64,000 bases of DNA, from NCBI RefSeq assembly GCF_019599145.1, contig NZ_CP080647.1:2232001-2296000 (forward strand), given 5' to 3'. This DNA comes from Streptomyces akebiae (GTDB lineage Bacteria; Actinomycetota; Actinomycetes; Streptomycetales; Streptomycetaceae). The position numbers and the translations under genes were made by a program. Below the pieces are notes generated by a model, which saw only the letters and a program-made list of their open reading frames with translations, was not told the DNA's origin and made no database searches. Of this stretch, positions 57,481-64,000 are shown in pieces (the stretch's first letter is position 1; each line of letters opens with the position of its first letter).

Positions 57481-58890
57481 ATGACACCTGCAACACCCTC
57501 CCCCTCCGTCCCGTCCGGACACCGTCGCCGCCACGTCGCGCGCAAGCCCGTCATCGGCTCGCTCGTGGCCGCGTCCGTGCTGGCGGGGGCCTGGTACGCC
57601 ACCGCAGGGGCGGCGCCCTCCACCCCCTCGGCGGCCGGTGGTCTCACGGTGACGAACACGACCGTGAGCCTGCCGGCGAAGTTCCCCTATCTCTCGGCGG
57701 GCTACAACAACAGCCGGGAGTGGACGCGGACGGCGACGGCCGTCGCGCCGAACGGCACCCTGCGGGTCGCCTGGCCCGCCTCGGACGGCATCCATGTCAC
57801 ACCGCTGACGGCGGCCGGCAAGCGCTCCGGCGCCGACACGGTCGTCAAGGGGACCAAGGAGGTCGGAGGTCTCGTCGCGCACAACGACGGGTTCGCGCTG
57901 CTGACCCGGGTCGCCGACACCAACAAGTGGAAGGAGACCGCCGCCGCGCTCGTCCGCTACAAGAACGGCAAGCAGGCCTGGCGGACCAAGCTCACCGGCA
58001 AGTCCAGCGACGACACGGCCCCGCTGCTCGACGGCCAGCTCGCCTGGAACGGCAAGAAGTACGGCGCCTACTTCGTCGTGCACGGCGCGGGCGGCTTCGC
58101 CGACGGCCACTTCGGCGACAAGCTCTCCTACGTCGGCTCCACCGGCAAGAAGCTCGGCGGCGGCTGGGGCTGGGGCTGCTCCCACAACGAGGGCATAGCC
58201 CTGCGCGCCGAGACCAGCGGGAACTTCACCTCCCTCTGCTTCGACGACTGGCGGTCGGGGCTGTTCGTCTCCACCGGTATCGCCGCCCCGGACAACGCGC
58301 CCGTCGTCCAGCGCGAGCAGTGCTGGGCCGGCTACTGCGGCGGCACCTTCGCGGGCCGCACCGGCGACCTCGTGAAGTCCTCCACCGGCCGCTACGCCAC
58401 CGCGTTCGCCTCGCGCGGAGCGGCCTCCGCCAAGAAGAACCCGGACGACTCCAGCGGGCGGGGCTGGACGGTCAAGCCGAAGACCGGCACCCACCAGGTC
58501 GCCCTGGCGTTCCTCAAGAACAGGAACACCCCCTCGGGCAAGCCGGTCTACCTGACCTCCGCCAAGGGCACCGAGCACGTCAACGTGCGCGTCGCCCCGT
58601 ACGGCGAGAACCGGCTCCTCGTCTCCTACGAGACGTTGAAGAACGCCAAGTGCGCGAGCGGTACCTGCACCGGCACCTTCACGGGCACCCACGTCCGTCT
58701 CGTCGACTGGAACGGCAAGCCGCAGGGCGCCGACAAGATCGTGAAGGCGCGGATCTCCGGTGACCTCGCGGTCCTGAAGGACGGGACGCTGACCTGGGCG
58801 TACGCGCCCGTCACCCCGTCCTACACGACCGCCCTCAACGGGGCGTCACCGACCACGAAGACGCTGAAGATCGCCCGTCTGACGCCGTAG
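57481..58890 (+). CDS. Secreted or membrane-anchored protein with propeller-like repeats
   Basis: A 469-residue protein. N-terminal RRRHVARKPVIGSLVAASVLAGAWYATAGAA has one hydrophobic helix, a signal peptide or anchor. The mature part has repeating motifs such as GGLVAHNDGFALLTR, GQLAWNGKKYGAYFVVHGAGGFADGHFGDKLSYV and GNFTSLCFDDWRSGLFVST, with paired Cys (QCWAGYC, KCASGTC). These suggest a six-bladed propeller-like fold without catalytic motifs I recognise. The ATG is 147 bases past the TetR gene. Its 3' end overlaps the convergent DUF2264 gene by 56 bases. Confidence 0.75.
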   Translation: MTPATPSPSVPSGHRRRHVARKPVIGSLVAASVLAGAWYATAGAAPSTPSAAGGLTVTNTTVSLPAKFPYLSAGYNNSREWTRTATAVAPNGTLRVAWPASDGIHVTPLTAAGKRSGADTVVKGTKEVGGLVAHNDGFALLTRVADTNKWKETAAALVRYKNGKQAWRTKLTGKSSDDTAPLLDGQLAWNGKKYGAYFVVHGAGGFADGHFGDKLSYVGSTGKKLGGGWGWGCSHNEGIALRAETSGNFTSLCFDDWRSGLFVSTGIAAPDNAPVVQREQCWAGYCGGTFAGRTGDLVKSSTGRYATAFASRGAASAKKNPDDSSGRGWTVKPKTGTHQVALAFLKNRNTPSGKPVYLTSAKGTEHVNVRVAPYGENRLLVSYETLKNAKCASGTCTGTFTGTHVRLVDWNGKPQGADKIVKARISGDLAVLKDGTLTWAYAPVTPSYTTALNGASPTTKTLKIARLTP

Positions 58891-60604
58891 CCCCGCGGTC
58901 GAACCGGAACGCCGCCCGCTCGCCGTCGGCCCACGTCACGACCAGGTCGTGTGCCCCCTCCACCGCCACGGACACCAGTCCCGTGAGCGGCAGGGGGCGG
59001 GGGTCGGCGGTGAGACGGGCGAGAGCGACGAAGAGGGTGGCGTCGTCCTCCGAGGTCCCGCCGGCACATCCGGGACCGTCCGTGGCGTCCGTGTCCGACA
59101 GGGCGTGCACGGGCAGGAGCTCGGCCCGTACGCCCTCCGCCGTCGGCCATCCCGTGACCCGTACCGGGGTGCCGGGTGCCGCGCCGCTCACCAGATGGGC
59201 ACGCACCTCGACCGCGCCCCGGGCCACCACGAGGCTGGTGACCCGCACACCGCTGTCACCGACCGCGTGCCGGGACGCGGCCCACCCCTCCCCCGCCCCC
59301 AGCGGCTCGATGTCGACGCGGCTCGCGTCGCCCTCGACGATCACGCTGTTGTCGTACGTCTCCGCCGGCTCCGCGAGGGGCACGGGCTCCGTCACGGTCG
59401 AGTACGCGAGCCGGGTGTAGAAGGGGTCGTAGCGCACGTCCTCGCTGCCGTGGTTGTGCACGCGGACCAGGCCGTCCGCAACGGTGGACTGCAGGAGCCA
59501 GTTGGGCGGGCCGACGGGGCGCAGCTCGTCCTCGCGTTCCACCGGCCCCGGCTCCTCCGTCGCCGTCCACACCTCGTGGTCGGGCGGCAGGAGCAGGCCG
59601 AGGAAGCCCTTGCTGGCCCAGTACGGGGAGGCGGGGCCCGAATAGCCTTGCAGGACATCGGAGTTCGGGCCGTGCCAGCCCAGCGACAGCAGGCCCCGGT
59701 CGTCCACCGCGCCCCGGTCGAGGAAGTACTTCAGCGCGCCCGAGGCCAGCCGCCGGGTCTCGCCCGGCGACAGCGGCGTACGGCCGGTGAGGGCGCCCAG
59801 CCAGAGCGGGACGGTGGTCGCGAAGCGGTAGGTGAGGGAGCGGCCCTGGTGCAGGGGGGCGCCGTCGCCGCCGAACAAGCGTGCGTAGTCGCCGAGATGG
59901 GTCGCGAGGCGGTCGCCGTAGCGGGCGAGGAGGCGGTCGTCCTGCGCGAGCCAGGCGTGCAGCACCGGGTAGAGGTGCATGGCCCAGCCGTTGTAGTAGT
60001 CGAACTTGCGACCGTCGCCGTCGGTGTACCAGCCGTCGCCGAGATACCACTGCTCGATCCGCTCGAGGCGCTGCTCGACGACGCGGCGGGACAGCTCCGG
60101 TTCGTGCCCGATCTCTTCGAGGAAGCCCCCGACGGTCACCGGGAACAACTCCCAGTTGCAGGGCCAGGGTTCGGCGGTGAGCGCGTCGCCGAGCCAGGCC
60201 GCCGCGCGCTGCCGGACGCCGTCGTCGAGGCGGTCCCAGAGTTCCTTGCGTGTCACGCGCAGCGCGAAGGCGATCGACGCGGCCTCGACGAGCGGCTGGC
60301 TCCGGTCCTCGATGCGCGGCCAGACGCCGGAGACACCGGCGGCCAGACCGTCGGCGTACCGGGCGAGCGCGTTCTCGTCCCGGCGGAAGGCGGCGAGCAG
60401 GAGGGTGCGGGCGTATCCCTCCAGTCCGTCGGAGAGCCGACCGGACCAGCTGGTGCGGTCGCCGGGCAGGTCGTACAGCGCCCCGTCGGCCGTCGCGTAC
60501 GGCGCCACGGCGGCCAGCAGGGAATCGGCCGCCGACTCCCAGTGGGCGCGGGTGTAGCCGGTGTACGGGCTGAGGGTGCGGTCGTCGTGGGGCTGGGAGG
60601 GCAT
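58835..60604 (-). CDS. DUF2264/GH154-type protein, likely glycoside hydrolase
   Basis: A 589-residue cytoplasmic protein (no signal peptide; starts MPSQPHDDRTLSPYTGYTRAHWES). DUF2264 hallmarks include WSGRLSDGLEGYARTLLLAAFR, WPCNWELFPVTVGGFLEEIG and FDYYNGWAMHLYPVLHAWL. The DUF2264 fold is now placed among CAZymes (GH154), with reported beta-glucuronidase activity in some members. Neighbours are rhamnogalacturonan esterase and lyase genes, consistent with pectin fragment degradation. Three-prime overlap of 56 bases with the convergent gene. An operator-like GCGCTTTCT sits six bases before the start. Confidence 0.82.
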   Translation of the reverse strand: MPSQPHDDRTLSPYTGYTRAHWESAADSLLAAVAPYATADGALYDLPGDRTSWSGRLSDGLEGYARTLLLAAFRRDENALARYADGLAAGVSGVWPRIEDRSQPLVEAASIAFALRVTRKELWDRLDDGVRQRAAAWLGDALTAEPWPCNWELFPVTVGGFLEEIGHEPELSRRVVEQRLERIEQWYLGDGWYTDGDGRKFDYYNGWAMHLYPVLHAWLAQDDRLLARYGDRLATHLGDYARLFGGDGAPLHQGRSLTYRFATTVPLWLGALTGRTPLSPGETRRLASGALKYFLDRGAVDDRGLLSLGWHGPNSDVLQGYSGPASPYWASKGFLGLLLPPDHEVWTATEEPGPVEREDELRPVGPPNWLLQSTVADGLVRVHNHGSEDVRYDPFYTRLAYSTVTEPVPLAEPAETYDNSVIVEGDASRVDIEPLGAGEGWAASRHAVGDSGVRVTSLVVARGAVEVRAHLVSGAAPGTPVRVTGWPTAEGVRAELLPVHALSDTDATDGPGCAGGTSEDDATLFVALARLTADPRPLPLTGLVSVAVEGAHDLVVTWADGERAAFRFDRGATASDGRSSASSWSVTPR

Positions 60605-60680
60605 GCGCTGCGCTTTCTGACCGGGGCCGGGGGTTCTGTTCGAGGGCGGGGGGTTCGGGGTGGCTGGGGTGCGTCGACGC

Positions 60681-60978
60681 GTGCGGGTGGGTGGGGCTTC
60701 TCGCGCAGTTCCCCGCGCCCCTCAAAGATCAGGCCCTACGGGCCTGAAGACAAGCGAGGGTCCGGGGCGGCTGGGGTACGTCGGCAAGTGCGGGTGGGTG
60801 GGGCTTCTCGCGCAGTTCCCCGCGCCCCTGGAAGACCAGGCCCTGCGGGCCTGGAAACCGCAGGCCTCGGGGCAGCAGCCCGACGGGGCGGCGGACGGCG
60901 GATGAAAAGCGTGGGGCGCAGCCCCTGCTTTTCAGGGGCGCGGGGAACTGCGCGAGAAGCCCCACTCACCCGCACCCG
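60681..60978. repeat. Cluster of three dispersed repeat copies
   Basis: Two direct copies (60681-60724 and 60788-60830) of GTGCGGGTGGGTGGGGCTTCTCGCG-type sequence, plus an inverted copy (60928-60978), lie between the DUF2264 start and the acetylesterase terminator. Spacers hold smaller inverted repeats such as CAGGCCCT-ACGGGCCTG. The orientation suggests stepwise insertion or recombination at this site. Confidence 0.85.
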
Positions 60979-61017
60979 ACCACTCACCCACACACCCCTC
61001 CCCCCATCGCCGTCCAC

Positions 61018-61059
61018 AAAAAACCTGGGGCGCCCCGGTTCCGGTCGGGACGCCCCAGG
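61018..61059 (-). terminator. Rho-independent terminator of the acetylesterase gene
   Basis: On the minus strand CCTGGGGCG (stem 9 bp) and its complement are followed immediately by TTTTTT (61018-61023). It lies five bases past the stop. This is the clearest canonical terminator in the window. Confidence 0.9.
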
Positions 61060-61063
61060 CGTC

Positions 61064-62110
61064 TCACCCCACCCTGGTCCGCCCCTCGGGCACCAGCCCC
61101 TGGGCGACGAGTTCGTCACGGACGAGGCCGGCGTAGACCGTCGCCCCGTGCACGGACGTGTGGGTGTTGTCGCGCTTCTCGTTGTAGAGGTAGAGCGCCT
61201 TGGAGCCCTCCGTGCCCAGCGACTCCACCAACGCCTTCGTCTTGGCGGTGAGGTCGATCAGGGGCACACCGCCCGCCGCGGCGACCTCGCGGGTGACCGC
61301 CGGATGGTCGACGCCCAGGCCGTTGACCAGCAGGGCGGTGCCGTTGTTCAGGGTCCCGTCGGCGTTGAACCAGCGGCGGACGATCGGGGTGACCAGGACC
61401 GGCCTGCCGCCCTTCTCCCGCACGCCGGCGACCAGGGTCTCCAGGTTGGCCCGGTAGGTGGCCCCGTCGGTCTGCTTGTCGTTGTGGGCCAGTTGGATCA
61501 GGACCAGGTCGCCCCGGCGGATCTGCGGCTGGACGGTCGCCCACAGCCGGGGGTCGGCGAGGTAGGACACGGTGCTCTCGCCCGAGTCGGCGTAGTTGGC
61601 GACCGAGGCGCCCTTGCGCAGGTACTGCGGGAGTTGCTGGCCCCAGCCGGAGTAGGGATCGCCGGGCTGGTCGCAGACCGTGGAGTCGCCGACGAGGAAG
61701 ATCTGGCGGGCCCGCTTCGCAGGGGTCACCCGGATGTCGGCCAGCGCGGGCGCCGCACCGCCGATGACCAGGTCGAGGCCCGGGGTGCCGTCGGCGCCGG
61801 TGGGCTCGCCCTCCGGGGTGCGGACGTTCACGGTGAAGCTGCGGAAGACGGGCCTCCCGGCTTCCGTGGCCGTCTCGGCGAGCAGCGTGCGGCGCGTCTC
61901 GCCGGTGACCTTGGTGCTCGCCGCGCTCTCCCCGCCGAGGCGGACGGTCACGTCGTACGTGCCGGCCGGGACGTCGAAGTGGCAGGCGTTGGCGGCGCAG
62001 TTCTCCAGGCCCAGCGCGGGGCGGCCCCCGTGCGCCTCGGCCGGCGCGGCCGCCAGGACGGTGCCCAGGGTCGCGGCCGCCGTCAGCGCGGCGACGGTGA
62101 AACGTCTCAT
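61064..62110 (-). CDS. Rhamnogalacturonan acetylesterase (SGNH family)
   Basis: A 348-residue secreted enzyme. The signal peptide is MRRFTVAALTAAATLGTVLAAAPAEA. The SGNH signatures are GDSTVCD with Ser143, a Gly in GESTVSYL, Asn in AHNDKQTD, and Asp-His in DNTHTSVHG. The N-terminal extension before the SGNH core (about 60-130) forms a beta-sandwich-like module. The enzyme deacetylates rhamnogalacturonan. It is divergent from the PL4 lyase gene across about 194 bp with LacI-like operators, so both likely respond to pectin. Confidence 0.9.
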   Translation of the reverse strand: MRRFTVAALTAAATLGTVLAAAPAEAHGGRPALGLENCAANACHFDVPAGTYDVTVRLGGESAASTKVTGETRRTLLAETATEAGRPVFRSFTVNVRTPEGEPTGADGTPGLDLVIGGAAPALADIRVTPAKRARQIFLVGDSTVCDQPGDPYSGWGQQLPQYLRKGASVANYADSGESTVSYLADPRLWATVQPQIRRGDLVLIQLAHNDKQTDGATYRANLETLVAGVREKGGRPVLVTPIVRRWFNADGTLNNGTALLVNGLGVDHPAVTREVAAAGGVPLIDLTAKTKALVESLGTEGSKALYLYNEKRDNTHTSVHGATVYAGLVRDELVAQGLVPEGRTRVG

Positions 62111-62160
62111 TGCGGCTCCTCCGAGGTGATGACATGACCCGGCGGCTGGACGGTACATCG

Positions 62161-62238
62161 TTTGGCAAGCGCTTTCTAGATGTCCGCCCATTTTCACAAG
62201 ATTGTCAACTTCCCCACGGTGAAAGCCCTTTCGCGAAA
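62161..62238. promoter_or_regulatory. LacI-like operator candidates between rgaE-like and PL4 genes
   Basis: GGCAAGCGCTTTCTAGA (62164-62180) holds the AAGCGCTT palindrome (62167-62174), common in LacI-family operators. TTTCGCGAAA (62229-62238) is a second palindrome. The GCGCTTTCT half-site also occurs at 60610-60618 before the DUF2264 gene. Together they may form a pectin-use regulon. Confidence 0.55.
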
Positions 62239-62304
62239 ACGATTCAACTGTCACCCTTCCGAATCACCCGCACTCCCCCCACGCACCTCCGAGGAGGCAC
62301 CCCC

Positions 62305-63987
62305 ATGTCCGGATCCCCCGACCGCACGACGCTCGGCCGACGCGGCTTCGTCGTCGGTACCGCCGCCACCGCCGCCGGCGCCGCGCTCGCCGGGCCGCTG
62401 GCCGGCACCGCCCGCGCCGCGACGTTCGGCTACAGCGACGACGGCACCAACTACGTGATCGACACCGGCGCGAACCTGGTGTTCAAGGTCAGGAAGAGCA
62501 ACGGCGACCTGTCGTCGCTGGTCTACCGGGGCGTGGAGTACCAGGGCTACGGCGGCATGAACTCGCACATCGAGTCCGGCCTCGGCAGCTCCACCGTCAC
62601 CATCAGGCAGTCCGGCTCGACGATCCTCGTCTCCGTCACCTACGGCACGCTGAGGCACTACTACGCGGCCCGCAGCGGCGAGAACAACGTCTACCTGTGG
62701 ACCAACAAGGCCGACACCTCGGTCTCCGCGACCCGCTTCATCGTGCGCGTGAAGGCGGGCCTGTTCCTCAACGACCAGCCCGACTCCTACACCTACGCGC
62801 CCACCACCATCGAAGCCTCGGACGTGTTCAGGAAGTCCGACGGCCAGACCCGCTCGAAGCACTTCTCCAGACTCCGCGTCATGGACTACGACTACGTCGG
62901 CTGGACGACCGGCAGCGTGGGCCTGTGGATGGTGCGCAGCAACCACGAGAAGGCCTCCGGCGGCCCCTTCTACCGCTCCCTGCTGCGCCACCAGAGCGCG
63001 GACGGCGGCGGCCTCTACGAGATCCTGTACTACGGCCAGAACCAGACCGAGGAGCAGCGGTTCGGCCTCCAGGGCCCGTACGTCATCGCCTTCACGGACG
63101 GCGGGGCGCCCTCCTCGTCGCTGTTCCCGGGCACCCTGACCACCTCGTGGGCGGACTCGCTCGGCCTGTCCGGGTACGTCTCCGCGAGCGGCCGGGGCCG
63201 GGTGGCGGGCGTCGGCATCACCGGGCGCGACACGGCGTACGCGTACACGGTGGGGCTCGCCAACTCCGCCGCGCAGTACTGGGGTTCGGCTCGGGCGTCG
63301 GACGGCTACTACGCCATCTCCGGGGTGCTTCCGGGGACGTACACGCTCACGGTCTTCAAGGGTGAGCTGGCGGTGTACACGACCTCGGTGACGGTCACGG
63401 CGGGCGGGACGACGACGCTGAACTCGATCGCGATCCCGTCCACCAACGATCCGTCGAACGCGTCCGCGATCTGGCGGATCAACGACTGGAACGGCACGCC
63501 GAGCGGATTCAAGAACGCCGACCTGATGACGTACGCGCATCCGTCGGACACGCGGGCGGCCGCCTGGACCGGCAATGTGGTGATCGGCAGCGGAAGCGAG
63601 ACCTCGGCCTTTCCCTGCTACCTCTGGAAGGACGTGAACAGCGGTCTCCTCGTCTACTTCCGGCTGACCGCCGCGCAGGCCGCCGCCGCCCACACCCTGC
63701 GCATCGGGGTGACGACGGCCTACGCCAACGGCCGGCCGCAGGTCGTCGTGAACGACACCTGGACCTCGGCGATCCCCTCCCCGCCCACCCAGCCGAACAC
63801 GCGGTCCCTGACCAACGGGTCCTACCGGGGCAACAACCACACGTTCACCTACAGCGTCCCGGCGTCCGCCTGGCTGGCGGACACGAGTCAGTACAACGTG
63901 CTGAGGATCAACGTGGTGAGCGGTTCGGGGACGACCTCCTATCTCAGTGCGGGGACGTCGATCGACGCGATCGACCTGCTGAACTGA
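62305..63987 (+). CDS. Rhamnogalacturonan lyase (PL4 family)
   Basis: A 560-residue secreted lyase. The Tat signal DRTTLGRRGFVVGTAATAAG is cleaved near ARAA. The N-terminal beta-supersandwich (about 40-320) has GMNSHIESGLG and LWMVRSNHEKASGGPFYRSLL; the Fn3-like middle domain contains GVLPGTYTLTVFKGEL; and the C-terminal CBM-like module spans about 415-560 (WRINDWNGTPSGFKN). The enzyme beta-eliminates the rhamnogalacturonan-I backbone. ATG with GAGGAGG upstream. Divergent from the acetylesterase. Confidence 0.9.
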   Translation: MSGSPDRTTLGRRGFVVGTAATAAGAALAGPLAGTARAATFGYSDDGTNYVIDTGANLVFKVRKSNGDLSSLVYRGVEYQGYGGMNSHIESGLGSSTVTIRQSGSTILVSVTYGTLRHYYAARSGENNVYLWTNKADTSVSATRFIVRVKAGLFLNDQPDSYTYAPTTIEASDVFRKSDGQTRSKHFSRLRVMDYDYVGWTTGSVGLWMVRSNHEKASGGPFYRSLLRHQSADGGGLYEILYYGQNQTEEQRFGLQGPYVIAFTDGGAPSSSLFPGTLTTSWADSLGLSGYVSASGRGRVAGVGITGRDTAYAYTVGLANSAAQYWGSARASDGYYAISGVLPGTYTLTVFKGELAVYTTSVTVTAGGTTTLNSIAIPSTNDPSNASAIWRINDWNGTPSGFKNADLMTYAHPSDTRAAAWTGNVVIGSGSETSAFPCYLWKDVNSGLLVYFRLTAAQAAAAHTLRIGVTTAYANGRPQVVVNDTWTSAIPSPPTQPNTRSLTNGSYRGNNHTFTYSVPASAWLADTSQYNVLRINVVSGSGTTSYLSAGTSIDAIDLLN

Positions 63988-64000
63988 TCGTCCGTCATGT

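Overview
The window is about 70% G+C, with strongly G/C-biased third codon positions, Tat signals, PucR and BldN-type families and typical actinobacterial gene families. It looks like a chromosomal segment from a Streptomyces species. All calls were made by reading the sequence; no database search was run. I see no rRNA, tRNA, CRISPR array, prophage or complete insertion sequence.

Layout. 0-6.3 kb: tail of a LacI-type regulator, a divergent MarR/DoxX pair with two matching operators, an ankyrin protein, the remnant of a Gfo/Idh/MocA oxidoreductase, a P450 with an unusual I-helix, an SRPBCC protein, a methyltransferase and a membrane protein with a low-complexity acidic tail. 6.4-11.4 kb: a DUF4185 secreted protein, a secreted phospholipase A2 and, divergent to it, a 975-residue HTH-STAND NTPase-TM-WD40 protein. 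11.5-20.4 kb: a purine catabolism block (xdhC, AzgA-type permease, three-subunit xanthine dehydrogenase, divergent pucR). 20.6-30.1 kb: mostly regulatory genes (TPR protein, GntR, an iron-box-controlled FhuF-like protein, DUF2637 membrane protein, RsbW-like kinase, degenerate PP2C, TrmB/LuxR-like regulator, DUF456). 30.3-36.8 kb: DNA repair pair ogt/adaA-alkA, rsgA preceded by a 23-codon ORF with a perfect Shine-Dalgarno, a sigma-like/zinc-finger/CBM2 fusion, and a radical SAM protein with a CX8CX2C motif. 37-44.9 kb: a very large Tat-exported multidomain protein with a 20-bp palindromic operator-like element, a small secreted protein, a 2-hydroxyacid dehydrogenase and an alditol oxidase. 45-52.7 kb: ROK regulator, ABC sugar importer and GH2 beta-galactosidase. 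52.9-58.9 kb: a channel with a variant filter, a K15-type DD-peptidase, a sphingomyelinase-like phosphodiesterase, a TetR regulator and a secreted protein. 58.8-64 kb: a GH154/DUF2264 enzyme, a rhamnogalacturonan acetylesterase and a PL4 lyase, together a pectin (rhamnogalacturonan-I) degradation group with LacI-like operator sequences.

Two dispersed repeat families sit between genes. One is a large palindrome carrying the core CGCGCAGTTCCCCGCGCCCC (five sites, one with three copies). The other is a terminator-like element containing CCATCAGAAGGGC (two sites, one of which is a palindrome). Both usually lie next to stop codons. The most attractive points for follow-up are the rsgA leader ORF, the phospholipase/STAND divergent pair, the RsbW-like/pseudo-PP2C pair, the sigma-zinc finger-CBM2 fusion and the unusual radical SAM protein.
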